19,626 nt of DNA, from assembly GCA_964501415.1 (NCBI GenBank), contig CAZCSL010000027.1:1-19626 (forward strand), written 5' to 3'. The notes under the pieces were generated by a model that was given only the letters and a program-made list of their open reading frames with translations, was not told where the DNA came from and did not search any database. Numbering within the stretch: the stretch's first letter is position 1; each line of letters opens with the position of its first letter. Source of the stretch: B1SED10-225 sp964501415 (GTDB lineage: Bacteria > Bacillota_I > Bacilli_A > Izemoplasmatales > Izemoplasmataceae). Shown here piece by piece: positions 5,438 to 14,312 of the stretch. The translations under genes were made by a program, and so were the position numbers.

Positions 5438-7628
5438 GCCCAATGAGCAATTAAAAATTCCGAATATATTAGAAAACCTTGAAAATTACCATCCCCAAAG
5501 AAAAGGTTGGACTTGGAGAGATAAAAAAGATATCAAACTCGGGCAGTTTGAGTATAAACAAGCTAGTACCTCCTTAAGTAATTATGTACCACTTCAAAGC
5601 GCTAATTATCTTGGGGGCATAGATCCGCAGCCAGATGCTGTTATTACCGCAGAGATTGCCTCAGGAAGATTCGAAGATGATATTAGAAGGATGAGAATGG
5701 CTGCATATCACGGTGCTGACCATATAATGGTGATACGAACCGCAGGTCAATCTCATTTTGATGGTCTCTTGGAAGGTACCCCCCAAGGAGTTGGGGGTAT
5801 ACCTATTACGCGTAAGCAGCTAAGAGCTCAAAGAAAAGCCTTAGATATAATTGAAGAAGAGGTAGGTAGACCGATTAATTATCACTCTTATGTTTCTGGT
5901 GTCGCTGGTCCAGAAATTGCTGTCTTATTTGCAGAAGAGGGTGTTAATGGAGCGCATCAAGATCCTCAATACAACGTTTTGTATCGAAATATTAACATGG
6001 TTAGAAGTTTTGTTGATGCTGCAGAGAGTAAAAAAGTATTAGCTCACGCTAATATTGCACAAATCGATGGTGCACATAATGCTAACGCCACAGCAAGAGA
6101 TGCTTGGAAAGTTATGCCTGAACTATTGGTACAACATGCGATAAACTCTGTTTTCAGTGAAAAAATAGGTATTAGACCTGAAAATATTTGCTTATCTTCT
6201 GTACCGCCTGCAGCCCCTCCATCACCGGATTTGAAATTGAATTTACCATATGCAGTGGCATTAAGAGAATTTTTTGATCGCTATAAAATTCGCGCTCAAA
6301 TGAACACAAAATATATGGATTCATCTACAAGAGAAGCCACTGTCACTCATGTGTTAAATCTACTCATTTCTAGATTGACGACAGCTGATATTCAATCTAC
6401 AATCACCCCGGATGAAGGCCGTAATGTACCTTGGCATATTTATAACATAGAAGCGCTGGATACCACTAAACAAGCAATGGTTGGTATGGATGACTTACTA
6501 AGTATGGTTGATATAAAAGATTCTGGTTATATCTATGATAAGAAAAGAGAAATTCAAGAACGCGCTATCCTCATGATGGAAGAAATCATTGCTATGGGAG
6601 GTTACTATAAAGCGGTAGAAGAAGGTATGTTTGTAGATAGCGGAGAATATCCAGAACGTAATTCAGACGGTATCTCCCGTGAAATAGATGGTGGTATTGG
6701 TGCGGGTACTGTTATTCCTAGAGACAAAGATTATATGGCTCCTGTCACTGCACATTATGGATATAATAACGTTTCTCAGTACGGCAAAGAATACGAACAA
6801 CAGCCATCGGATTTAATCGCTGGTAGTACCTTAGAGAACCCCAACAAGATTCAATTTATCGATGAACTAGACGATACAGATAATGTTTATTTAAGATTGA
6901 AAGAAACAAAAAAGTATCGGAATTCAAATGTCTTAAAGCCCGAAGTCGAGTGGCTAGGAGATGGCGTTGTCACAGTTGATTTATTCTTCCCTACAGAAAG
7001 TAAAATAGCGGCAGAAGCGGCGATTAAAGCCGGTGAAAAAATGAATCTTTCGGATGTTGAAGTTATTCATAAAGAAATACTACATCCAAGTGAAGGCACG
7101 CGTGTTCAAATCAAAGGAAGAGTATCATTTGATATTGATATAAATTCACTGACGCTACCTGAAGAAGCTGAAACTCTAAGTGAGGAAGAGATTTTTGACT
7201 ATGTAAAGAAGCATCCCTTGAAAGTGGTGGCTGGTACGGGTGGAAGTGATGAACACAGTGTTGGAATCAGAGAAGTATTAGATATTAAGCACGGTGGTGT
7301 AGAAAAGTACGGTATTAAATACACCTATTTAGGTACTAGTGTGCCAATTGAGAAATTTGTGGATGCTGCTATCGAGATGGATGCTGATTGTATTATGATG
7401 TCAACGATAATTTCTCATGATGATGTACATTATAAAAATATGGAAAAATTGCATAATTATGCTGTAGAAAAAGGCGTGAGAGATAAACTAGTATTAATCT
7501 CTGGAGGAACACAAGTAACACCAGAAATAGCTAGAAAATATAAAATGGATCAAGGGTTCGGACGTGGAACAAAAGGATTGGATATAGCTAGCTTCTTAGT
7601 GAAAGCGCATAAAGAGTTGAAAAAATAA
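5424..7628 (+). CDS. oraE: D-ornithine 4,5-aminomutase, large subunit (B12, PLP)
   Basis: OraE is the catalytic subunit of the aminomutase, 734 residues, with a TIM barrel that holds PLP and substrate and a C-terminal cobalamin-binding Rossmann domain. The base-off B12 motif DEHSVG gives the cobalt-ligand histidine H611, and K622 in DIKHGG lies 11 residues later, the same spacing as H618 and K629 of the C. sticklandii enzyme (cobalt ligand and PLP Schiff-base lysine). SGGTQVTPE (about 693-701) is the later B12 loop. Early barrel segments such as LGGIDPQPDAVITAEIASGRFEDD are typical. AAAGGAGG at 5405-5412 fixes the start. It overlaps oraS by 14 bases and shares one base (TAATG) with the next gene. 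Confidence 0.96.
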   Translation: MKKIKPNEQLKIPNILENLENYHPQRKGWTWRDKKDIKLGQFEYKQASTSLSNYVPLQSANYLGGIDPQPDAVITAEIASGRFEDDIRRMRMAAYHGADHIMVIRTAGQSHFDGLLEGTPQGVGGIPITRKQLRAQRKALDIIEEEVGRPINYHSYVSGVAGPEIAVLFAEEGVNGAHQDPQYNVLYRNINMVRSFVDAAESKKVLAHANIAQIDGAHNANATARDAWKVMPELLVQHAINSVFSEKIGIRPENICLSSVPPAAPPSPDLKLNLPYAVALREFFDRYKIRAQMNTKYMDSSTREATVTHVLNLLISRLTTADIQSTITPDEGRNVPWHIYNIEALDTTKQAMVGMDDLLSMVDIKDSGYIYDKKREIQERAILMMEEIIAMGGYYKAVEEGMFVDSGEYPERNSDGISREIDGGIGAGTVIPRDKDYMAPVTAHYGYNNVSQYGKEYEQQPSDLIAGSTLENPNKIQFIDELDDTDNVYLRLKETKKYRNSNVLKPEVEWLGDGVVTVDLFFPTESKIAAEAAIKAGEKMNLSDVEVIHKEILHPSEGTRVQIKGRVSFDIDINSLTLPEEAETLSEEEIFDYVKKHPLKVVAGTGGSDEHSVGIREVLDIKHGGVEKYGIKYTYLGTSVPIEKFVDAAIEMDADCIMMSTIISHDDVHYKNMEKLHNYAVEKGVRDKLVLISGGTQVTPEIARKYKMDQGFGRGTKGLDIASFLVKAHKELKK

Positions 7629-8986
7629 TGTCTGATATTATTTTAGTGGCTGAAATAGGTAGCACGACAACATTAATTAATGCCTTTAAGGTCAATGGGG
7701 AAGCTGAACTGTGTTCTAGTGGTTTAGCTAAAACAACAGTAGATACGGATGTGAATATAGGACTAACCAAGGCCAAAGAAAACCTTGGAAAGGAGTTTCG
7801 TAACTTAAATAGCGATGAGTTTGAGATGTTTGCATCCTCTAGTGCTGCTGGTGGACTAAAAATGACTGTCTCAGGTTTGGTTTATGAAATGACTGTTAGA
7901 GCAGCAAAAGAGGCAGCGCTGAACGCAGGGGCTAATATTCACTTAATTACTGCAGGGTTACTAAATCAAGACAATATTGAACAGATTAAAGATATTCGCC
8001 CAAACATAATACTCATTTCGGGCGGGACGGATTATGGAGAGAAAGAAACCGCATTTAGTAATATAAAAAAAGTAGAAAATCTAAAATTAGATATTCCGAT
8101 TATCTACGCTGGTAATATTGAAAATCATTATCGCGTTCGAAAATTTTTTGATAACAGCTCACAAAAACAACATTTAAGGATAGTAGAAAATGTTTATCCT
8201 AGAGTAGATTTCATGAATATTCACCCACTTCGAAAAGCTATTTATGAAACCTTTGAAAAGCATATTGTTACTGCAAAAGGTATGCAAAACATAAAAACCT
8301 TAGTAAATGGTGCTATTATGCCAACACCAGGGTCTGTAATGGAAGCTACGATGTTACTACATAACCTTATAGGTAACGTATTGGTAATTGATGTTGGAGG
8401 AGCTACCACAGATATTCATTCGATTACAGAACCTAGCGAAGAGTTTAAAGCTTATAGCGAAGGAGAAGCCAAAGAAAAAAGAACGGTAGAAGGGGATTTA
8501 GGCGTTTTTGTTAACCATCTTAATGTTATTAAGAAAATAGGCACTGATAAGATAGCTAAAGATTTAGGCATAACATCGGAAGAACTAAAAAAACAAATAG
8601 ATCATTACTCATATAAACCTTCTAATGAAATTGAAGAGAAGTTAGTTTATCAACTGACAAAATTTTGTGTGTTTCAAGCTTTAAATAGACATGTTGGTGA
8701 TTTGAAAACGGTGTATACGACCAATGGTATGAAAGTGATTCCAGAGGGTCGTGATCTAACGCAAGTTCAATCCATTGTACTGACTGGTGGAGCTTTAACG
8801 CACCTTCCTAATACTGAGGATATAGTTTTAGAGTATATTAAAACGCATCGCAAGAAACTAATGCCTCAACATGAAATAAAAGTTTACAAAGATCATGACT
8901 ACTTGATGTCTAGTTTGGGTGTACTGTCACTAAAATATAAACAAGCGGCTGAGGTATTATTGAAAAAGTCTTTGAGAATCACATAA
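7628..8986 (+). CDS. MutL/GlmL-family protein, probable OraSE reactivase
   Basis: This 452-residue protein belongs to the MutL/GlmL family found beside B12-dependent mutases (the glutamate mutase MutL, not the mismatch repair protein). It has an actin/Hsp70-like ATPase layout: phosphate-1 loop AEIGSTTT (8-15), phosphate-2 loop D255-V-G-G-A-T-T-D262, and an adenosine-type loop LTGGALTHL (about 384-392). Such proteins are thought to release damaged cobalamin or reactivate mutases in an ATP-dependent way. A homologue of this kind is known in the C. sticklandii ornithine cluster. Position directly after oraE, with a one-base overlap, argues that OraSE is its client; this is inference. There is no separate strong ribosome site, so translation may depend on re-initiation from oraE. 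Confidence 0.85.
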   Translation: MSDIILVAEIGSTTTLINAFKVNGEAELCSSGLAKTTVDTDVNIGLTKAKENLGKEFRNLNSDEFEMFASSSAAGGLKMTVSGLVYEMTVRAAKEAALNAGANIHLITAGLLNQDNIEQIKDIRPNIILISGGTDYGEKETAFSNIKKVENLKLDIPIIYAGNIENHYRVRKFFDNSSQKQHLRIVENVYPRVDFMNIHPLRKAIYETFEKHIVTAKGMQNIKTLVNGAIMPTPGSVMEATMLLHNLIGNVLVIDVGGATTDIHSITEPSEEFKAYSEGEAKEKRTVEGDLGVFVNHLNVIKKIGTDKIAKDLGITSEELKKQIDHYSYKPSNEIEEKLVYQLTKFCVFQALNRHVGDLKTVYTTNGMKVIPEGRDLTQVQSIVLTGGALTHLPNTEDIVLEYIKTHRKKLMPQHEIKVYKDHDYLMSSLGVLSLKYKQAAEVLLKKSLRIT

Positions 8987-9014
8987 TTTGTCACTATTGT
9001 AAAGGGGGATATAT

Positions 9015-10082
9015 ATGTATCCTAGATTAGTAATAGACACGGAAAAGTACAGATATAATGTTAATAGGATACAAAATCTTTGCCATCGCCATGGACTATC
9101 CATGATGGCTGTGACCAAAGTCTTTTGTGCTGCAAAACCCCTTACACAAGTGTTAAAAGAAGAGAAAGTTGACTATATCGCAGACTCTAGATTGACTAAC
9201 TTAAGAAAGATATCCACAACCATTCCTAAGGTTTTGTTAAGGTTGGTTTCTTTGTATGAAGTTGATGAAGTAGTAAATGTTACCAATATTTCATTAAACT
9301 CTGAGTTATCTGTGATAAAAGCATTGGATAAAGCCGCCGAAAAATATGACCAAAAACATGGTATTATTATAATGGTGGATATAGGCGATTTAAGAGAAGG
9401 CGTTTATTACAAAGAAAACCTGGATTTGATTATTGAAGAAGTACTTAAATTGAATCACATTGAATTAAAAGGACTAGGAACTAACCTGACTTGTTATGGT
9501 GGGATTATACCTACAAAGGAAACGCTAAAAAAACTGATAGATATAGTAAATCATGTTGAAGAGAAATTTGATATTGATATAGACATTGTTTCAGGAGGCA
9601 ACTCATCACACTTACATCTTTTGAATAAAGATATACATATCGATAGAATAAATAATCTTAGGATTGGTGAAGCGTTAGCCTTAGGGAGAGAAACGGCATT
9701 CGGTGAACAATTAGAGATGCTCTACAATGATGTTTTCACCTTAGAAGCGGACATTATAGAGCTTCAAAAAAAGCCATCAGTACCAGAAGGTGATATAGGT
9801 ATGGATGCCTTTGGTAAAAAGCCGAAATTCACGGACTTAGGTGTCATTAATCGCGCTATATTAGGTATAGGCAGACAAGATGTTGATTATTATGAGTTGG
9901 TTCCTTACGATAAAAATGTTCGATTAATCGGCAGTAGTAGCGATCATGTTATTGCGGGCATTACCGATATGGATACACGATATAAGGTAGGAGATGTTTT
10001 AAGATTTAAGCTAACCTACGGAAGTTTGCTTAGTTTAATGACATCAGAATATGTGGAGAAATACTATGTTAAAACGATATAG
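9015..10082 (+). CDS. orr: Ornithine racemase (PLP)
   Basis: Orr interconverts L- and D-ornithine, supplying the D-isomer that OraSE needs. The protein (355 residues) is a fold-type III, alanine-racemase-like PLP enzyme: an N-terminal barrel with the Schiff-base lysine K35 in AVTKVFCA, the barrel segment LKGLGTNLTCYGGIIPT (about 151-167), and SGGNSSHLHLL (about 194-204). These differ from true alanine racemase (compare the next gene) and match the ornithine racemase branch. AAAGGGGG at 9001-9008 gives the start. A 28-base gap before it is the largest in the operon but shows no terminator. The last 17 bases overlap alr. Confidence 0.92.
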   Translation: MYPRLVIDTEKYRYNVNRIQNLCHRHGLSMMAVTKVFCAAKPLTQVLKEEKVDYIADSRLTNLRKISTTIPKVLLRLVSLYEVDEVVNVTNISLNSELSVIKALDKAAEKYDQKHGIIIMVDIGDLREGVYYKENLDLIIEEVLKLNHIELKGLGTNLTCYGGIIPTKETLKKLIDIVNHVEEKFDIDIDIVSGGNSSHLHLLNKDIHIDRINNLRIGEALALGRETAFGEQLEMLYNDVFTLEADIIELQKKPSVPEGDIGMDAFGKKPKFTDLGVINRAILGIGRQDVDYYELVPYDKNVRLIGSSSDHVIAGITDMDTRYKVGDVLRFKLTYGSLLSLMTSEYVEKYYVKTI

Positions 10083-11151
10083 AAAAACCTGGTTAGAGAT
10101 TAATTTAGATAACATTCACCATAACTATATGCAAATAATGAATCGGTGTAATAAACATGTTATTCCGGTTATCAAAGCTAACGCCTATGGTCATGGAGCC
10201 GTACAAGTTGCTGATTATCTTGTTCAAAAAGGCGTTAGTTATTTTGCGGTTAGCTTATTAGAAGAAGCTATAGAAATTAAAGCAAAATATCCAAGTATTA
10301 ACGTTTTGGTTATGGGGGTCATCTCAGAAGCAGATTTAAGCATTGTTTCGGATTACAATATTACCTTCACTTTAACTCAAAATGACTTATTCGAGGCAAT
10401 GCAACGTTTTGATGGCAAATTGAAATGCCACATTAAAGTAGATACGGGCATGCATCGCCTTGGTTACACAAGTATCACAGATGTGAAAAACGTTTTGCAT
10501 GAATCAAAAAAACATCAACATATCAATATCGAGGGTATATATACACATTTTGCTACTTCAGATAGCGATAAATCCTACGTCGATTTTCAAGTTAGTAAAT
10601 TCAAAAAGTTATTAGACTCGCTGAATGAACTCCCACCCATGATTCATGTATCCAACACTTCTGCGAGCCTAAAATATGAAAAAGACTACTCTTTTACCAC
10701 ACATGCAAGAGTTGGAATTGGTCTTTTTGGTCTTTCTTTAGAAAAGTGTGATTACAACTTGAAAAAAACATTCAAGTTAGTTAGTACAATCGTGGAAACT
10801 AAGGATCTGAACCCGGGAGACAAACTTGGGTATGGTATTACTTACACTGCTAAAGAAAAAGAAAAGATTGGTATTTTACCAATTGGATATGCCGATGGTA
10901 TAATCAGAAAAAATCAAGGTGGGTTTGTGTCAATTAAAAACCGTCCTTATCAGATCGTTGGCAGAGTGTGCATGGATCAAATGTTCGTCAAGATACCACA
11001 TGATATCGAGGTGGGTGAACCCGTAGTTATTATGGGAGATGATGTCATAACCGTTGATGATGTCGCCAAACAATTGGATACAATTAATTACGAAGTTTTA
11101 TGTCAAATTACTTATCGTGTACCTAGATTATACGTTAATGCGAGGAAGTGA
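10066..11151 (+). CDS. alr: Alanine racemase (PLP)
   Basis: This is a bona fide alanine racemase type protein of 361 residues. The PLP lysine K37 lies in VIKANAYGHGA; the second catalytic base Y256 lies in LGYGITYTA, followed by GILPIGYADG; GRVCMDQMFV and the C-terminal CQITYRVPR are also family signatures. GGAGAA at 10055-10060 fits ATG 10066 rather than the in-frame ATG 10051. It overlaps orr by 17 bases. Alr usually makes D-alanine for the cell wall, but here it sits in a catabolic operon whose thiolase releases D-alanine, so a role in turning that product into L-alanine is likely. Whether the cell has another alr for wall synthesis cannot be seen here. Confidence 0.93.
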   Translation: MLKRYRKTWLEINLDNIHHNYMQIMNRCNKHVIPVIKANAYGHGAVQVADYLVQKGVSYFAVSLLEEAIEIKAKYPSINVLVMGVISEADLSIVSDYNITFTLTQNDLFEAMQRFDGKLKCHIKVDTGMHRLGYTSITDVKNVLHESKKHQHINIEGIYTHFATSDSDKSYVDFQVSKFKKLLDSLNELPPMIHVSNTSASLKYEKDYSFTTHARVGIGLFGLSLEKCDYNLKKTFKLVSTIVETKDLNPGDKLGYGITYTAKEKEKIGILPIGYADGIIRKNQGGFVSIKNRPYQIVGRVCMDQMFVKIPHDIEVGEPVVIMGDDVITVDDVAKQLDTINYEVLCQITYRVPRLYVNARK

Positions 11152-11155
11152 AAAT

Positions 11156-12370
11156 ATGTTCAAAGTTTACTCTGAAATTGGAAAACTCAAAACGGTGTTG
11201 GTTCACCGTCCGGGGAAGGAATTAGAGAATTTGACACCTGGAGTATTAAAGCGGTTATTGTTTGATGACATACCGTATTTGGAAGTGGCACAAAAAGAAC
11301 ATGATGCATTTGTTAAAGCGTTAAGGCAGGAAGATATTGAAGTACTTTACATTGTTGATATGATTAGCGAAGCGCTCGAAGCCAATCCGGAAGTTATTGA
11401 ACATTTCATTAATCAATTTATTGAAGAAGCGCATGTAAAATCGAAAAAAGTCAAAAAAGCTATTTTTAGCCATTTGTCAAATATGCCGATTAGTGACATG
11501 GTAAAGAAGATGATCGAAGGTATTCGGACCAAGGATGTTTCTGTGGAAAAAGATGAGTCTATCATGGATATGCTTGAGAGTGAATATCCATTTTATACCG
11601 ATCCAATGCCGAATATTATCTTTCAAAGGGATCCTTTTGCAACCATTGGACGGGGTGTGAGTGTTCATAAAATGAATACCTCAACCAGACAAAGAGAAAC
11701 TATATTTAGCTCTTACATGCTAAAATATCATCCGCGGTTTCAAAAAGAGGATATGAGTGTTTACTTTAATCGATATGAAACGGAATCTTTAGAAGGGGGA
11801 GATATTTTAGTTTTAGATGATCAAACTTTAGCCATTGGCATCAGCGAAAGAACGAACCCTTATGCCATTGAGCGGCTGGCTAAGAATCTCTTTGCTAAAA
11901 AGGAAACGTTTAAGACTATTTTAGCCTTCAATATTCCCAAAACCCGCGCTTTCATGCACTTAGATACGGTTTTCACTCAAGTTGATAAGGGTGTGTTTAC
12001 AGTTCATCCTGGCGTTTTAAACCACATTACTGTTTTTGAGATTACTCAACAAGATGAAGATAGGTTACACATCAAAAAAGTTTTGACACCATTAAAAGAT
12101 AGCTTGGAAAAGCATCTAAAACAAGATGTCAAGTTAATTAAATGTGGCGGTGAAGATGTCGTAGCTTCAGACAGAGAACAATGGTCGGATGGGGCGAACA
12201 CATTGGCCATAGCACCCGGAAAGGTAATCGTTTATTCTAGAAACCAAGTCACAAATCAATTATTAAGGGACCAAGGAATAGAGGTTATTGAAATTCCGTC
12301 AAGCGAGTTATCTAGAGGTCGTGGCGGTCCTCGCTGTATGAGTATGCCAATTGTTCGAGAAAACCTTTGA
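11156..12370 (+). CDS. arcA: Arginine deiminase
   Basis: ArcA hydrolyses L-arginine to citrulline and ammonia, the entry to the arginine deiminase pathway. The 404-residue protein is of the usual length. Visible motifs are LVHRPGKELENL (16-27), the FQRDPFATIGRG segment (about 157-168) holding substrate contacts, H268 in FMHLDTVFT, and the nucleophile C394 in the terminal RGRGGPRCMSMP. The start at 11156 is preceded by GAGGAAG at 11142-11148 and gives the normal N-terminus FKVYSEIGKLK; a longer frame opening at 11054 lies inside alr and is rejected. It follows alr by 4 bases, so arginine breakdown is co-transcribed with ornithine breakdown, unlike the classical arcABC operons. Confidence 0.96.
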   Translation: MFKVYSEIGKLKTVLVHRPGKELENLTPGVLKRLLFDDIPYLEVAQKEHDAFVKALRQEDIEVLYIVDMISEALEANPEVIEHFINQFIEEAHVKSKKVKKAIFSHLSNMPISDMVKKMIEGIRTKDVSVEKDESIMDMLESEYPFYTDPMPNIIFQRDPFATIGRGVSVHKMNTSTRQRETIFSSYMLKYHPRFQKEDMSVYFNRYETESLEGGDILVLDDQTLAIGISERTNPYAIERLAKNLFAKKETFKTILAFNIPKTRAFMHLDTVFTQVDKGVFTVHPGVLNHITVFEITQQDEDRLHIKKVLTPLKDSLEKHLKQDVKLIKCGGEDVVASDREQWSDGANTLAIAPGKVIVYSRNQVTNQLLRDQGIEVIEIPSSELSRGRGGPRCMSMPIVRENL

Positions 12371-12382
12371 GGAGAAGATAAA

Positions 12383-13399
12383 ATGGATTTTAAAGGCAGA
12401 AATTTTTTAACGTTATTAGATTTTAGTGAAGAAGAAATACTATACCTTATTGATTTATCGGCCCGTTTAAAAACCGAAAAACAAGAAGGCGTAACGCATC
12501 GTCATTTGCAAGACAAAAATGTATGCTTGCTATTTCAAAAAGATTCCACCAGAACGCGTTGCGCATTTGAAAGCGGTGCGTATGATTTAGGGATGGGCGT
12601 TACATATTTGGGACCTAGTGGCTCGCAAATGGGAAAAAAAGAATCAATCAAGGATACGGCTCGTGTTTTAGGTAGAATGTATGACGGCATTCAGTTTAGA
12701 GGCTACCTCCACTCTGATGTAGAGCAGCTAGGGAAATATGCAGGCGTACCGGTTTGGAATGGTTTGACCGATAAGTATCATCCGACACAAATATTGGCTG
12801 ATTTTCTAACGATTAAGGAGAACTTTGGACATTTAGAAGGTATCAATCTTGTTTACGTAGGAGATGCTCGGAATAATATGGGGAATAGTCTCATGATAGG
12901 TGCTGCAAAGTTAGGCATTAATTTTACAGGTGTGGCCCCGAAAGACCTTTGGCCTGATGCATCGTTGATTGAGTATTGTCAGAACATAGCCCAAACTAAA
13001 AACGCCACCATAAACTTTACCGAGGATAAAGAAACGGGCGTCAATGGCGCAGATGTAATTTATACAGACGTCTGGGTTTCCATGGGTGAAGCTAAAGAAG
13101 TATGGCGTGATAGGATAGGCAAACTACATAATTACCAAGTAGATAGTCAGCTCATGAAATTGGCAGCTGATAACGCTATATTCATGCATTGTTTGCCGGC
13201 TTTTCATGGATTGGATACAGAGATAGGCTCACAGGTTGCTAAAGATTTTGGTACAACTTTCCCTCGTGTTAAAAATGGTGAGATGGAAGTTACAGATGAG
13301 GTTATAGAGTCTTCTCAAAGTAAAGTATTTGATGAGGCAGAAAATAGATTACATACTATAAAAGCAGTGATGTTAGCTACCATGTCTAATGATTATTAA
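12383..13399 (+). CDS. arcB: Ornithine carbamoyltransferase, probably catabolic
   Basis: The enzyme interconverts citrulline plus phosphate with ornithine plus carbamoyl phosphate; next to arcA it most likely runs towards ornithine. The 338-residue protein has the carbamoyl phosphate site STRTR (55-59), the ornithine loop D229-VWV-SMG (233-235), and HCLPA with H269 and C270. The SMG loop separates it from putrescine carbamoyltransferases. GAGGAGAAG at 12369-12377 precedes the ATG. It follows arcA by 12 bases and ends the operon. A carbamate kinase gene, which would recover ATP from the carbamoyl phosphate, is not in this window. argF is the alternative name if the gene is anabolic, which the context argues against. 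Confidence 0.93.
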   Translation: MDFKGRNFLTLLDFSEEEILYLIDLSARLKTEKQEGVTHRHLQDKNVCLLFQKDSTRTRCAFESGAYDLGMGVTYLGPSGSQMGKKESIKDTARVLGRMYDGIQFRGYLHSDVEQLGKYAGVPVWNGLTDKYHPTQILADFLTIKENFGHLEGINLVYVGDARNNMGNSLMIGAAKLGINFTGVAPKDLWPDASLIEYCQNIAQTKNATINFTEDKETGVNGADVIYTDVWVSMGEAKEVWRDRIGKLHNYQVDSQLMKLAADNAIFMHCLPAFHGLDTEIGSQVAKDFGTTFPRVKNGEMEVTDEVIESSQSKVFDEAENRLHTIKAVMLATMSNDY

Positions 13400-13400
13400 T

Positions 13401-13427
13401 AAACCCCTCATTTGAGGGATTTATTTT
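13401..13427 (+). terminator. Rho-independent terminator ending the ortA-arcB operon
   Basis: AAA-C-CCCTC pairs with GAGGG-ATTT around an ATTT loop, followed by TTATTTT. It lies one base after the arcB stop and closes the roughly 10-kb operon. Confidence 0.8.
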
Positions 13428-13456
13428 GATGAAACGCGCTATAAAAATGTTATTAT
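13426..13456 (+). promoter_or_regulatory. Weak candidate promoter for the CmpB-family gene
   Basis: TTGATG at 13426-13431 and TATTAT at 13451-13456 are 19 bases apart, longer than ideal. A start near 13463 would leave a short leader containing the GGAGG at 13465-13469. Confidence 0.35.
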
Positions 13457-13477
13457 AGTAACATGGAGGCACGACTG

Positions 13478-14167
13478 ATGGATATTGTACTGATGTTTTT
13501 TGTATATGCTTTTATCGGCTGGTTGGTAGAAGTTTTATATCATTATAAAAACCATAAACGATTTGTAAATCGTGGGTTTCTGCATGCCCCAATTTTGCCT
13601 ATATATGGTCTTAGTGCAATATCGCTTCATTTGTTATATGCTAATACATTAGAGGGGTTGTTCGCTAATGAATTGGTATTGGCTGTGGTTATTTTTCTGA
13701 TTGTTTTTTTCATCTCCTCGTTGTTTGAACTGATTGGTGGCTGGCTGCTAATGAGATTTTTTGGCGCTAGGTGGTGGGACTATTCACACTTAAAGTACCA
13801 TATAAATGGTTTTGTGTCTTTAAGGTTTTCATTCATTTGGGGTTTTTTTGGGACGATACTTTTTTTCGGTGTTCATATGCCCCTGGTATTGCCTTTCTTA
13901 AATGTTTTCGAAGCATCATTTCAACTTTTCTTAGGTATCGTACTATTAATTGGACATCTAATAGATACTATTTTTACACTACTTGCTTTAGTGAATTTCA
14001 AATCATTGTTGCTTGAGCTCAAACAAAATATGGAATCATTAAAAGAAGTTGCTGATACCATACAGCCGTCTAAGGCTAAGGTTAATATGTATAATTTTAG
14101 ACAAAACATATTAAGAGCACTCCATAGTTTCTCAAATCATGAAACATTTAAAAAAATAGAAAAATAA
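13478..14167 (+). CDS. CmpB-family multi-pass membrane protein (putative ABC transporter permease family)
   Basis: This 229-residue protein matches the family annotated as putative ABC-transporter type IV/CmpB, common in Firmicutes and without a firm function. Signature segments are FIGWLVE (12-18) in the first membrane helix, NRGFLHAPILPIYG (31-44), FELIGGWLLM (83-92) and WWDYS (99-103), with about five to six hydrophobic helices in residues 1-175 and a basic cytoplasmic tail. GGAGG at 13465-13469 lies 8 bases before ATG 13478; the in-frame ATG at 13463 overlaps that ribosome site and is less likely. No ATPase partner is adjacent, so a transport role is only a label. It appears to be transcribed separately from the arc genes. 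Confidence 0.8.
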   Translation: MDIVLMFFVYAFIGWLVEVLYHYKNHKRFVNRGFLHAPILPIYGLSAISLHLLYANTLEGLFANELVLAVVIFLIVFFISSLFELIGGWLLMRFFGARWWDYSHLKYHINGFVSLRFSFIWGFFGTILFFGVHMPLVLPFLNVFEASFQLFLGIVLLIGHLIDTIFTLLALVNFKSLLLELKQNMESLKEVADTIQPSKAKVNMYNFRQNILRALHSFSNHETFKKIEK

Positions 14168-14215
14168 GTTGATCAGATAAAAGAAGTAGCCCCTAGGGAA
14201 ACGCACTCAAAATCA

Positions 14216-14238
14216 CTTAGAGTCTATCGCTCTATAAG
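14216..14238 (+). other. Small hairpin in the gap before the HD gene
   Basis: CTTAGAG pairs with CTCTATAAG (one bulged T) around a 7-base loop, without a T-run, so it is not a standard terminator. The 145-base gap also has a CCCTAGGG palindrome near 14190. I can assign no function. Confidence 0.3.
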
Positions 14239-14312
14239 AAGAATAACTACCAAGATATCACATACTCGATTTTATCAAGTTTTCCCCAATTTAAGAATTG
14301 CTCTTCAAAAAA

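Noticed and set aside
12383..13399. Putrescine carbamoyltransferase instead of ornithine carbamoyltransferase
   Set aside because: The substrate loop reads SMG, as in ornithine enzymes, and arcA is adjacent.
13771..14016. 81-codon plus-strand frame inside the CmpB-family gene
   Set aside because: It is out of frame with the real gene and has no ribosome site; its hydrophobicity comes from T-rich DNA.
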